61,837 nt of DNA from contig CALFAV010000002.1 of assembly GCA_937946835.1 (NCBI GenBank), positions 1-61,837 on the forward strand, written 5' to 3'. Within the stretch, counting starts at the first letter, position 1, and each line of letters opens with the position of its first letter. The notes under the pieces are model-generated. The model had not been told where the DNA came from. It made no database searches and worked only from the letters and a program-made list of their open reading frames with translations. This DNA is from an uncultured Verrucomicrobiae bacterium (lineage in GTDB: Bacteria > Verrucomicrobiota > Verrucomicrobiia > Limisphaerales > J093). The position numbers and the translations under genes are program-made. Positions 41,158 to 50,132 of this stretch are shown here, one piece after another.

Positions 41158-42720
41158 GTGGAAGAAAACAGCCTCAACCCCTTGGACGTGCCGTGGTATC
41201 GGACGCCGTTCTTCGAGCGCCTGATCCTCCTGGCCTGTCCGCCGCTGGGCTGGTGGCTGGTGATCCGCGATCCGACCGGCTCCCGCGCCCGGAAGGTGCT
41301 GGTCACCCTCTTCGCCCTGGCCTGGCTGGTGGTGTACCTGGGGCTGCTGCTCGGCTTGGCCGTGCTGATGCGCTGGGTGGACCTCGAGTTCAAGGGCGGC
41401 TTCGGCCCCACCTTGGTGCGCGAACGCACCCGGCCCAACTACGAACTGGTCGAGTTGAGCCGCCAGGATCAGGCGGCCCTTCCCCGCCCGACCAACCTCA
41501 CCGCCGCACTCCCCCCGTACTGGACGGACTTTCGCGGCCCCGGCCGCGCGGGCCGCTATGACGAGCAGCCGCTCCTGACCGAATGGCCCCCCGCCGGCCC
41601 GCCCCGGCTCTGGCGCCAGCCCTGCGGCGGCGGATACGCCTCGTTTGTGGTGGCCGAGGGCCTGGCTTTCACCCTCGAGCAACGCTGGGAGCAGGAAGTC
41701 GTGGCCGCCTATGAACTGGAGACCGGTCGCGAGGTCTGGACCCACCGCTACGAGGCCCAGTTCAGCGAATGGATGGGCGGAGACGGCCCCCGCGCCACGC
41801 CGGTGTACCACGCCGGCCTGGTGTTCAGCCTGGGCGCCACCGGCGAACTGTGTTGCCTGAGCGCCCGCACGGGCACCCTGCTCTGGCGCAAAAACGTCCT
41901 GGCCGAAACCGGCGCCCAAAATCTGCGCTGGGGTCTGGCGGCCTCGCCCGTGATCATGGGCGAAAGCCTGATCGTGGTGGGCGGCGAGGGCACGCAGGAA
42001 CAGATGCTGGTGGCCTTCGATCAACTCACCGGCCGGCGCCTCTGGGCGGCCCTGAGCGACAAGCCCACCTACGCCTCGCCCCTGCTGGCCGAGCTGGCCG
42101 GCCGCCCGCAACTGGTGTTGGTGACCGCCACCCGCGTGCTGGGCTTCGACCCCGAGCGGCGGCTGGTGCTCTGGGAAGAAGCGTGGAAGGTGCCCTACGA
42201 CGCCTCCTGCGCCCTACCCGTGTTGGTGGACACCAATCGCCTCTTCATCGGCGCCGGCTACGGCGTGGGCGGCCTGATGCTCGAAATCGCCGGCCCCTCC
42301 CCTCAGCCCCGGGTGCAAACGCTCTGGCGCAATCGCCACCTCAAGACCAAATTCAACCCCGCCGTGTACTGGCAGGATCACCTCTACGGCCTGGACGAGG
42401 GCGTGTTGGCCTGCGTCAACGCCCGCACCGGCGAACGCGTCTGGCGCGAGGGCCGTTACGGCTACGGCCAGGTGCTCCTGGCCCAGGGCCACTTGATCGT
42501 GCTGGGCGGCGAGGGCCAGTTGGCCTGGGTCGAGGCCACCCCGGCCGGCTTGCGCGAGAAGGCGCGTGTCCAGGCGCTGCACGGCAAGACCTGGAATCTG
42601 CCCGCCCTGGCCCACGGCCGGCTGCTCCTGCGCAACGCCACGGAAATGACCTGCTTTGATTTACGCCCGCTCCCGACCGGCGGGTCCGCCCGCGAAACCT
42701 CAACCCCCTCCACGCCATGA
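41158..42720 (+). CDS. Membrane-anchored PQQ-like (BamB-type) beta-propeller protein
   Basis: The 520-residue protein has an N-terminal membrane helix ('TLFALAWLVVYLGLLLGLAV'). A periplasmic propeller follows, with repeated 'A.d..TG...W' blades: 'AYELETGREVWTHRYEAQFS', 'LSARTGTLLWRKNVLAETGA', 'AFDQLTGRRLWAALSDKPTY' and 'CVNARTGERVWREGRYGYGQ'. 'PPYWTDFRGPGRAGRYDEQP' at the propeller entrance is typical of verrucomicrobial and planctomycete PQQ-domain proteins. An enzyme cofactor role is not supported; it is probably a scaffold or binding protein. It overlaps the DUF1080 gene by 4 bases (ATGA). Confidence 0.85.
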   Translation: MEENSLNPLDVPWYRTPFFERLILLACPPLGWWLVIRDPTGSRARKVLVTLFALAWLVVYLGLLLGLAVLMRWVDLEFKGGFGPTLVRERTRPNYELVELSRQDQAALPRPTNLTAALPPYWTDFRGPGRAGRYDEQPLLTEWPPAGPPRLWRQPCGGGYASFVVAEGLAFTLEQRWEQEVVAAYELETGREVWTHRYEAQFSEWMGGDGPRATPVYHAGLVFSLGATGELCCLSARTGTLLWRKNVLAETGAQNLRWGLAASPVIMGESLIVVGGEGTQEQMLVAFDQLTGRRLWAALSDKPTYASPLLAELAGRPQLVLVTATRVLGFDPERRLVLWEEAWKVPYDASCALPVLVDTNRLFIGAGYGVGGLMLEIAGPSPQPRVQTLWRNRHLKTKFNPAVYWQDHLYGLDEGVLACVNARTGERVWREGRYGYGQVLLAQGHLIVLGGEGQLAWVEATPAGLREKARVQALHGKTWNLPALAHGRLLLRNATEMTCFDLRPLPTGGSARETSTPSTP

Positions 42721-43487
42721 ATCCCTTCCGTTGCCTCCCCCGCGTCGCCCGACCCGCCCTGGCCCGACTGGGCGCGGTTGTGACCTTGCTCGCCGGACCG
42801 GGTCCCCGCCCCGTGGCCGCCGACTGGGTCTCGCTGTTCAATGGCACCAACCTCCACGGCTGGCGGGCGCCCACCGGCGAGTGGCAGGCCGTGGGCGGGG
42901 TGGCGCTGGACCCGGCGGACCCCGGGCGCTTCCGGGTAACCCCCGGGAGCGGCGTGTTGCTCAACGGCGCCTCGGGCCGCACGGTGAACCTCCTCACCGA
43001 GGCCGAATGGGGGGACGTGGAGGCCGAGCTGGAGTTCTGCATCCCGCGCGGCTCCAACTCCGGCGTGTACTTCATGGGCCGGTACGAAATCCAGGTCTAT
43101 GACAGCTTCGGCGTCGCGCGGGACAAATATCCCGGCATCGAGTGCGGCGGGATTTACCCGCGCTGGACCGCCGAGCGCGGCGAGTTCGAGGGCCATTCCC
43201 CGCGGGTCAACGCCAGCAAACCCCCGGGCGAATGGCAGCGGTTCCAGGTGCTCTTTCGCGCGCCGCGCTTCGACGCCACCGGCCGCAAGGTCCGCAACGC
43301 CTGCTTCGTGCGGGTCATTCACAACGGCCAGGTCATTCACGAAAACGTGGAGCTCACCGGCCCCACCCGCGCCGCCGTCTGGGAGGACCCCAAGGACGAA
43401 AAACCCACCGGCCCGCTCATGCTCCAGGGCGACCACGGCCCGGTGGCCTACCGGCACCTGCGCGTGCGGCCCGTCCAACTGCCGTGA
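42717..43487 (+). CDS. Exported DUF1080 (3-keto-disaccharide hydrolase-like) protein
   Basis: The 256-residue protein has a signal sequence ('RLGAVVTLLAGPGPRPVAAD') and one DUF1080 domain: 'DWVSLFNGTNLHGWRAPTGE', 'GSNSGVYFMGRYEIQVYDSF', 'VRVIHNGQVIHENVELTGPT' and 'GPLMLQGDHGPVAYRHLRVR'. It is a shorter version of the protein at 18669-19730, without the C-terminal extension. ATG 42717 overlaps the stop of the PQQ-propeller gene, so the pair is co-translated and may act together at the membrane. Confidence 0.88.
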   Translation: MNPFRCLPRVARPALARLGAVVTLLAGPGPRPVAADWVSLFNGTNLHGWRAPTGEWQAVGGVALDPADPGRFRVTPGSGVLLNGASGRTVNLLTEAEWGDVEAELEFCIPRGSNSGVYFMGRYEIQVYDSFGVARDKYPGIECGGIYPRWTAERGEFEGHSPRVNASKPPGEWQRFQVLFRAPRFDATGRKVRNACFVRVIHNGQVIHENVELTGPTRAAVWEDPKDEKPTGPLMLQGDHGPVAYRHLRVRPVQLP

Positions 43488-43531
43488 GGCCGCGCGGGCC
43501 GCGCGCCGGAGCGGGGCCTGCTGGTGCGGGC

Positions 43532-43561
43532 TTGAGCGCCCGGGGCACCCCGCGCTAGCGT
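43532..43561 (+). promoter_or_regulatory. Leaderless promoter of the sugar isomerase gene
   Basis: TTGAGC (43532-43537), an 18-bp spacer and TAGCGT (43556-43561). Only six bases separate the -10 from ATG 43568, the clearest leaderless layout here. Confidence 0.6.
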
Positions 43562-43567
43562 GCGGCC

Positions 43568-44992
43568 ATGTACACCCCCAAGATCGGCCTGTTCGGCATC
43601 GGCCTGGACGCTTACTGGCCGCAGTTTCCGGGTCTGAAGCGGCGGTTGGAGGGGTACCTGGAAAAGACCGCGGCGCGGCTGCGCCGCCCCGGCGTCGAGG
43701 TCATCAACCTCGGCCTGGTGGACACCCCGCCCCAGGCCTTCGACGCCGGACACCGGTTCCGGGCCGCGGACGTGGACCTGATCTTCCTGCACGTCACCAC
43801 CTACGCCCTGTCCTCGACCGTGCTGCCGGTGGTGCGCCGCGCCAGGGTGCCGGTTATCATCCTAAACCTCCAACCGGCGCCGGCGATTGACTACGCCCGG
43901 TTCAACCGCCTGGGCGATCGTACCCGCATGACCGGCGAATGGCTGGCGCATTGCAGCGCCTGCCCGGTGCCGGAGATCGCCAACGTGTTCCACCGCGCCC
44001 GCATCCCGTTTTTCCAGGTCACCGGCGTGCTCGAGGACGACCCCGCCTGCTGGCGCGAGGTGGACGAGTGGATCGAGGCCGCGCGCGTGGCCGGCATCCT
44101 GGAACACAATCGCCTCGGGGTAATGGGCCACTACTACGGGGGCATGTTGGACATCTACTCGGACCTCACCCAGCAATGCGCCCACTTCGGCGGGCACATT
44201 GAAATCCTCGAGGTGGACGAGTTGGCCGCCCGGCGCGCGCGCGTCACCCGCGCCGAAATCGCCCGGCGCGTGAAGGAATTTCACCGCGTCTTCGACATCC
44301 AGCCCGACTGCCCGCCGGCCGAGCTGGAACGGGCCGCCCGCACTTCCGTGGCCCTGGACCGGCTGGTCGCGGAGCATGACCTGGGCTCGCTCGCCTACTA
44401 CTACAAGGGTACCGGCAACCCGGCCAACGAAGACGCCATCAGCTCGATCATCCTGGGCAACTCGCTCCTCACCGCCCGCGGCATCCCCGTGGCCGGGGAG
44501 TACGAGATCAAGAACGTGCAGGCCATGAAAATCCTCGACAGCTTCGGCGCCGGCGGCTCGTTCACCGAGTACTACGCGCTGGACTTCAACGACGACATCG
44601 TGCTCATGGGCCACGACGGCCCGGGTCACATCGCCATCGCCGAGGGCCGGACCAAGGTCCGCCCGCTGCGCGTGTACCACGGCAAGGTCGGCCGCGGGCT
44701 TTCGGTGGAAATGAGCGTCAGGCACGGGCCGGTGACGCTGCTGTCGGTGGTCCAGACCGGGGACGGCCGGCTCAAGCTGCTCGTGGCCGAGGGCGAATCG
44801 GTGCCCGGCCCGATCTTGGAGATCGGGAACACCAACAGCCGCTACCGCTTTGCCCCCGGCGCGCGGCGCTTCGTCGAACGCTGGAACGAACAAGGTCCGG
44901 CCCACCACTGCGCCGTCGGCGTCGGGCACATCGCCTCCAAGGTCGAAAAACTCGGCCGGCTCCTCGGCCTGGAGGTGGGGCGGGTCTGCTGA
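43568..44992 (+). CDS. L-fucose/L-arabinose isomerase-like protein
   Basis: The 474-residue protein starts 'KIGLFGIGLDAYWPQFPGL', and has 'LIFLHVTTYALSSTVLPVVR', 'GVMGHYYGGMLDIYSDLTQQ', 'NPANEDAISSIILGNSLLTA' and 'GGSFTEYYALDFNDDIVLMG', ending 'GPAHHCAVGVGHIASKVEKL'. This is the AraA/FucI fold; the metal-binding Glu and His residues fall in 'PANED', 'FTEYYALDF' and 'MGHDGPGH'. The substrate may be L-arabinose or another aldose; no kinase or epimerase partner is adjacent. Cytosolic. Confidence 0.82.
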   Translation: MYTPKIGLFGIGLDAYWPQFPGLKRRLEGYLEKTAARLRRPGVEVINLGLVDTPPQAFDAGHRFRAADVDLIFLHVTTYALSSTVLPVVRRARVPVIILNLQPAPAIDYARFNRLGDRTRMTGEWLAHCSACPVPEIANVFHRARIPFFQVTGVLEDDPACWREVDEWIEAARVAGILEHNRLGVMGHYYGGMLDIYSDLTQQCAHFGGHIEILEVDELAARRARVTRAEIARRVKEFHRVFDIQPDCPPAELERAARTSVALDRLVAEHDLGSLAYYYKGTGNPANEDAISSIILGNSLLTARGIPVAGEYEIKNVQAMKILDSFGAGGSFTEYYALDFNDDIVLMGHDGPGHIAIAEGRTKVRPLRVYHGKVGRGLSVEMSVRHGPVTLLSVVQTGDGRLKLLVAEGESVPGPILEIGNTNSRYRFAPGARRFVERWNEQGPAHHCAVGVGHIASKVEKLGRLLGLEVGRVC

Positions 44993-45021
44993 GCGCGCCC
45001 GGTCGCGGGGCGGGCCGGTCC

Positions 45022-47295
45022 TTACGGGATCGTCTCCACCCCGCACAGGCACCAGATCAGCTCCGGGTTGAAGTGGTGGTAGTCTTCGGTGCGCTGGAAG
45101 ACCAGGTTCTGCGGCGCGCCCAGCAGCGCAAAGGCCGGCCGCGCCGCGTCCACCGCCCGGCGCAGGTCCTCGAACCGGCTCTGGTAATCCACCCCCGGCG
45201 TGATCACCAGCAACGGCCGCGGGGCCAGCAGGGCCATCACCTCGTGCCAGTCACAGGGAATGTGCGCCTCCGCGCCGACAAACGCCCCCAGGCGCGGCAG
45301 CAACGGCAGCCACTGCGCCCAGCGCGCCACGCCCCCCGTGCCGCGCTCGCGCGTGTCCAGCCGCAGCGGCATCAGCCCGTTGACCGCCAGCACCCCGGCC
45401 ACGCGCTCGTCCAACGCGCCCGCCACCAGCGCCGCCATCGCCCCGGTCCCGTAGCCCAGCAGGTAAATCTGCTCCGGGTCCGCGCGCGGATGCCCGCGCA
45501 GCACCTCCACCGCGGCGCGTGTGTCGGCCACCGTCTTGCCCAGCAGCGACCAGCGGGGGTAACGCCGGTAAAACTCGCCCGCCTCCTCGAGGCGGCCGCC
45601 GTGGCCGATCTGGTCAAACGCAAACACGGCGTACCCGCTGCGGGTCAGCGCCAGGTGCGGCGCCTCGTTCCGGAAATACCCGGCCATGTAGCCGTTCGAG
45701 ACCGAGATGGGGTGCAGCCACACAAACACCGGCAGGCGGCGCTCCGTGCCCGCGACGTTGGTCGGGTAGTACAGGTCGCCGGCCAGGTAGTTGCCGAAGT
45801 TCAGGCTCTCCTTGACCACCCGCGCGGGCGGGTCGGCCCGCTGCAACAACACGGCGTTTGCACGCGACTCCGCCCCGTACCGGCCCCCCGGGTCGCGCGC
45901 CGTCGGCGGCGCCTCGCCCAGCAACCACTCCAGCCGCCGGCGAAGGTCCGCGCGCACGGCGGCCCAGTCGGCGGCGTTGGTGACGGCGCGCCCATCCGCC
46001 GAGCGCAGCACGTCGTCCACGCCGCGCCGGGGAAAGTCGCGCGGCCGAATCCGCTCGCCGCTGGCGCGTTGCCAGTCCTCGTACGTGGGGTAGATCGGCG
46101 CATCCGCCACCGGACGCCAAGCGCGGCCGAACTTCCAGTCCAGCCAGTCCACGTACGCCTCGATGTCCCCCGCGCGGGTCGCGTGCTCGCCCGGCCGGTA
46201 GCGCAGGTTCAGGTGCTCGCGCGCCCCCAGCAGCGCGAAGACCGGCAGCGCCGCCCGGCGGGTCTGCTCGATGGCCCAGACGCTCTCCACGTCGTCGTTC
46301 AGGGCGGTGGACAACAACACCGGCCGCGGCGCGACGCAGGCGATCAACTGGTGCTGGTCCACCGGGAGCTTGTCTTCCCGGCCCACGAAGAACCGCAGGC
46401 GCGGGTGAAACCAGTCCGGCGCCAGGCGCGTGATCAGCTCGATGCCCTCGCCGAACTGCGGCTCGGAAAACAACCGCCAGGTGCAGGCCCCGCCCGCGCC
46501 CGAACTGCTGGAGATCACCGCTGCGATTCGCTCGTCCAGTGCCGCCGCCATCAGCGCGGCCTTGCCGTTGCGCGAATGCCCGGTGAGCGCGATGCGCCGG
46601 CCGTCCACCTCCGGCAACGTGAGCAGATAATCCACGCACCGGCCGGCCGCCCAGGCGCGGCGGGTCAGCTTGCTCCAGTCGTACCCGGGCCAAATCTCGG
46701 CCCACGCGCCGGTGTCATCGCGCGAGTCCGCCCCGGCATACACCGCGCCCACGTAGCCGCGGCTGACCGCCACCAGCGCCCAGCGCCGGTGGTTGTCCTG
46801 GGTCAGAAACACCGGAAACGGCCCACGGCCGGGCGGGAGGATCACCTCCAGGTGCAGCCGCGCGCGGTGCGCGGGACCGAAGGCCAGCGTCACCTCGCGC
46901 ACGCGCACCCCGTCCTCGACCCGCTCGCGGCTTTCGGCCACGCGCACGTTGCCCGGCGCCGGCGGCACGGTGCCGAGGACGTAGTGCTGGAACAATCGGA
47001 GCAACTCCGCCCGCCGCTGCTGCCATTGCGCCCGCGAGCGCACCGGGCGCCCATCTTGGAAACGCAGCGGGTCCGGCAATTCGGCCACGCCGGGCAGCGC
47101 ATCGAAGTCCGGCGGCAACTCGCCGGAGCGCTCCAGCCAGGCCTCCCAGGCGGGGCTGCGCGGCAGCATCCGGCGCAGCTCCGCCAGCGTGGCCAGGCGG
47201 CGGGTGTGGCTTGAATCGTCTGCCGCCGACACCGGGCAACCCAAAAGGATGCAACCCCAAACCCAGGCGAATTGGAGAACACGGAGCGGTTTCAT
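45022..47295 (-). CDS. Exported tandem alpha/beta-hydrolase (glucuronoyl esterase-like)
   Basis: The 757-residue protein starts at ATG 47295 with a signal peptide ('VLQFAWVWGCILLGCPVSAA') and carries two alpha/beta-hydrolase domains. The first (about residues 90-420) has the nucleophile motif 'GHSRNGKAALMAAALDERI', close to CE15 glucuronoyl esterases, and 'GAREHLNLRYRPGEH' near its end. The second (about residues 500-757) has 'LLGYGTGAMAALVAGALDER', where the nucleophile Ser of G-x-S-x-G is replaced by Gly, so it is probably inactive. It would cleave esters in lignin-carbohydrate or other polysaccharides. It faces away from the HEAT protein gene. Confidence 0.85.
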   Translation of the reverse strand: MKPLRVLQFAWVWGCILLGCPVSAADDSSHTRRLATLAELRRMLPRSPAWEAWLERSGELPPDFDALPGVAELPDPLRFQDGRPVRSRAQWQQRRAELLRLFQHYVLGTVPPAPGNVRVAESRERVEDGVRVREVTLAFGPAHRARLHLEVILPPGRGPFPVFLTQDNHRRWALVAVSRGYVGAVYAGADSRDDTGAWAEIWPGYDWSKLTRRAWAAGRCVDYLLTLPEVDGRRIALTGHSRNGKAALMAAALDERIAAVISSSSGAGGACTWRLFSEPQFGEGIELITRLAPDWFHPRLRFFVGREDKLPVDQHQLIACVAPRPVLLSTALNDDVESVWAIEQTRRAALPVFALLGAREHLNLRYRPGEHATRAGDIEAYVDWLDWKFGRAWRPVADAPIYPTYEDWQRASGERIRPRDFPRRGVDDVLRSADGRAVTNAADWAAVRADLRRRLEWLLGEAPPTARDPGGRYGAESRANAVLLQRADPPARVVKESLNFGNYLAGDLYYPTNVAGTERRLPVFVWLHPISVSNGYMAGYFRNEAPHLALTRSGYAVFAFDQIGHGGRLEEAGEFYRRYPRWSLLGKTVADTRAAVEVLRGHPRADPEQIYLLGYGTGAMAALVAGALDERVAGVLAVNGLMPLRLDTRERGTGGVARWAQWLPLLPRLGAFVGAEAHIPCDWHEVMALLAPRPLLVITPGVDYQSRFEDLRRAVDAARPAFALLGAPQNLVFQRTEDYHHFNPELIWCLCGVETIP

Positions 47296-47491
47296 GTGAT
47301 GGGCGGTTCGCAACGCATGATCGGCCGGAAAGATCAGACCCCGCCCCTTTGGAAAAGGCACGTCGGCTGCGCAACCCACTCCGGCGGGGACGAAGATCGG
47401 CCAGGCTTCACGCCCGCAGCCTAAGGGAGGACACCGCCCGGGCAAGTCCGGGTTCCCGGTGCGCAAGTCGGTCGTGGCGGACAATTCCCGC

Positions 47492-47520
47492 TCGACAGGG
47501 CGCGCGCCGCTCGGTTAAGC
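47492..47520 (+). promoter_or_regulatory. Promoter of the HEAT protein gene, near-leaderless
   Basis: TCGACA (47492-47497), a 17-bp spacer and TTAAGC (47515-47520), which ends eight bases before the GTG at 47529. TAAGCC, one base on, is an alternative -10. Confidence 0.4.
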
Positions 47521-47528
47521 CCGGCGCC

Positions 47529-50108
47529 GTGAACACCGTTTACCCGCGTCTCCGCCGCGCGTGGCCAGCCCTGCTTGTTTGGGTGGCGCTCAACCAGGGG
47601 CCGCCGCTCCGCGCCGCCGAGAGTCCGGTCGCCGCCCTGGCCCGTTTTCGGTACGGGCAACCGGCCGAGGTGCTCGCCGCGGTCGAAGCCGAGGTCCACC
47701 GGGCCGCGGCCGACCCCGCCCGGCGGGCGCAGGTGGAACAAGAGTTGTTGGCGGTGCTGAGCAGCCCGGCCGCCCCTGAGGCCCGGCGTTTCGCGTGCCT
47801 CCAACTTCGGGCCGTCGGCTCGGCACAGGCCGTGAGCGCCCTGGCGGAGGCCCTGCCCGATCCCGAGCTCGGCTCCGCGGCCCTGGCCGCGCTCGAGGTC
47901 CTGCCCGACCCCGCGGCCGGCGCGGCGCTCCGCGCGGCGTTGAAGACCGCCGAAGGCCCGCGCCTGATCGGCCTCATCAACGCCCTCGCCCGCCGCGCCG
48001 AAAGCGCCTCCGTCCCCGTGCTGGTGCCGCGGCTCGAGCGCCCCGAACCGGACGTGGTCGCCGCCGCCGTGCTGGCCCTGGGCCGCATCGCCGATGACAC
48101 CGCCCTGGACGCCCTGCGCGCGCTGGCCGTGCACTTCGATCCCCGCGTCGCGGACGGCGACGGGCCGGTGACGTGGGTGCAGCCGGCCGAATCGGTGAAG
48201 CCGGTGTTGGCGCCCGCGCTGGCGGAGGCCTTTTTGACGTGCGCCGAAAAATTCCGCGCCGGTGGACGAACCGAGCTGGCCGCCGCCATCTTCGAGCGCC
48301 TTTATGAAGCGGAAAGCGCGCCCGCCGCCGCCCGCGTGGCGGCCCTGCGCGGCTGGGTGGAGGTCGCACCCGAGCGAGCGGCGCCCACGGTCTTCGACCT
48401 GCTGGAGTCCGGCACGGACGGCTGGGACCGCATCGCCCTGGGTTTGTTGCGTGCATTGCCGGCCGAACAAATCACCGCCGCTCTGGCTCCCCGGCTTTCG
48501 GCGTTGCCGCCGGCCAAACAGGCGGCCCTCCTGCCCCTGTTGGCGGAGCGTCCCGGGACCGGCACCGCCGAACTCCTGCTGGCGGCCGGTCGCCACCCGG
48601 AAACGCCGGTGCGCCTGGCCGCCTGGACCGCGCTGGGCAACCTGGAGGCCGGCGAAAGCATCGCGCGGGAATTGCTGAGCGCGGCCGCAACCCGCCCCGG
48701 CCCCGAGCAACAGGCTGCCCGCGCCAGCCTCGCCCGCGTCCGGGGGACCACGGTGGATGAAGTGCTCCTGGCGCGGCTCGCCACCGGCCCCGTGTCCGAG
48801 CGCGCCGAGTGCGCCCGCGCCCTGGCCGCCCGGGGGGTGCGCCGGGCGATTCCGGCGCTGTGGGCCGCGGCCCGGGATGCGGAGCCGACGGTGCGCGCCG
48901 CGGCGTTTCAAGCCCTCGCCAGCCTCGCCGGCGCGGCGGAACACGCCGACCTGCTCCGGTTGTTGCTCGCTGCTCCCACCGACGCGGACCGCGCCGCGGC
49001 GCTCAAGGCGCTGCTGGCCGCGGTCGCGGAGCTGCCCGACCCGGCTGCGCGCACGCGCCCCCTGATCGAGGCCTTTCCCACCGCCCCGCCCGCGGCACGG
49101 GTCACGTTGTTGGCGGGGCTGGGCCAACTGGGCGGCCCGGCGGCGCTGGCAGCGGTCCGGGCGGCGTTGCGCGATCCGGACGAAGCCGTCCGGGCCGAGG
49201 CGCTGGCCACACTGGCCGGCTGGCCGGACGCGGAGCCGCTGCCCGATTTGCTCGCGCTGGCCGAATCCACCCGCGAACCGGCCCGGCGCATCGTGGCCCT
49301 GCGCGGGGCGGTGGCCCTGGCCGACCAGGCCACCAACCTGCCGCCCGCACGCGTGCTCGAGGCGTACCGACGCGCCCTCACCGCGGCCGAACGGCCCGAG
49401 GAAAAGCGGTTGGTGCTCGCCGGCCTGGGCCGGTTGAGCGACCCCGCCGCCGCGGACCTGCTGGAACCGTTGCTCACCGACGCCGCTTTGCGGGACGAGG
49501 CCGCCCTGGCCCTGACGCAACTGGCCGGCCGCCTGGCCGATCATGCACCGGCCCGCGCGCGGACGGCCGTCGAGCGCGCGCGCGGGGCGTCGGACCTGCC
49601 CGCGGTACAGGCGGCGGCGCGGTCGGTTCTGGACCGGCTCGAGCGCGAGCAGGATTACGTGCGGACCTGGCTGCTGGCCGGCCCGTTCACCGCGACCGGG
49701 CCGGGCCGGTTGATTGACCACGAATTCCCGCCGGAAACCGGCGCGCCGGTCCAGTGGCGGCCGGTGACGGCTCCGAACGGGATTGTGGACCTGGCGGCGT
49801 TGCTGGGCGGCGAACAGCGCGTGGCGTACCTGCGCGCCACGGTGCACAGCGCGCAGGCCCGGCGGGTGCAGTTGCAACTGGGCAGCGACGACGGCCTGAA
49901 GGTCTGGCTCAACGGTCAGGTGGTGCACCGGGCAGACGTGGACCGCGGCCTGGTGCCGGGGCAGGATCGCGTGGAGGTAAACCTGCGCGAAGGCCCAAAC
50001 ACGCTGTTGTTAAAGGTCACCCAGTTCGGCGGCGGCTGGGCGGCCAGTTGCCGCATCCGCGGGCCGGACGGCGCCGGTGTGCCGGGCCTGACCGTGACGG
50101 CGGAGTAA
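47529..50108 (+). CDS. Exported HEAT-repeat protein with C-terminal beta-sandwich
   Basis: The 859-residue protein starts at GTG 47529 with a signal peptide ('RRAWPALLVWVALNQGPPLR'). It is mostly HEAT-like helical repeats (for example 'VSALAEALPDPELGSAALAA', 'ALAAVRAALRDPDEAVRAEA') over roughly residues 30-690. The last ~150 residues form a domain with 'VRTWLLAGPFTATGPGRLID', 'LGSDDGLKVWLNGQVVHRAD' and 'LREGPNTLLLKVTQFGGGW', a pattern found beside PA14 and glycoside-hydrolase modules in Verrucomicrobia. Function is unknown; a periplasmic scaffold is inferred. Confidence 0.8.
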   Translation: MNTVYPRLRRAWPALLVWVALNQGPPLRAAESPVAALARFRYGQPAEVLAAVEAEVHRAAADPARRAQVEQELLAVLSSPAAPEARRFACLQLRAVGSAQAVSALAEALPDPELGSAALAALEVLPDPAAGAALRAALKTAEGPRLIGLINALARRAESASVPVLVPRLERPEPDVVAAAVLALGRIADDTALDALRALAVHFDPRVADGDGPVTWVQPAESVKPVLAPALAEAFLTCAEKFRAGGRTELAAAIFERLYEAESAPAAARVAALRGWVEVAPERAAPTVFDLLESGTDGWDRIALGLLRALPAEQITAALAPRLSALPPAKQAALLPLLAERPGTGTAELLLAAGRHPETPVRLAAWTALGNLEAGESIARELLSAAATRPGPEQQAARASLARVRGTTVDEVLLARLATGPVSERAECARALAARGVRRAIPALWAAARDAEPTVRAAAFQALASLAGAAEHADLLRLLLAAPTDADRAAALKALLAAVAELPDPAARTRPLIEAFPTAPPAARVTLLAGLGQLGGPAALAAVRAALRDPDEAVRAEALATLAGWPDAEPLPDLLALAESTREPARRIVALRGAVALADQATNLPPARVLEAYRRALTAAERPEEKRLVLAGLGRLSDPAAADLLEPLLTDAALRDEAALALTQLAGRLADHAPARARTAVERARGASDLPAVQAAARSVLDRLEREQDYVRTWLLAGPFTATGPGRLIDHEFPPETGAPVQWRPVTAPNGIVDLAALLGGEQRVAYLRATVHSAQARRVQLQLGSDDGLKVWLNGQVVHRADVDRGLVPGQDRVEVNLREGPNTLLLKVTQFGGGWAASCRIRGPDGAGVPGLTVTAE

Positions 50109-50132
50109 GCCGCGGGGCGCGGCGCGATTGAT

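Noticed and set aside
45073..47214. 713-residue frame opposite the tandem esterase
   Set aside because: Arg/Gln/His/Pro-rich shadow of a gene with signal peptide and hydrolase motifs.
47421..49928. 835-residue frame opposite the HEAT protein
   Set aside because: Composition typical of antisense of Ala/Leu-rich helices; no recognisable domain.
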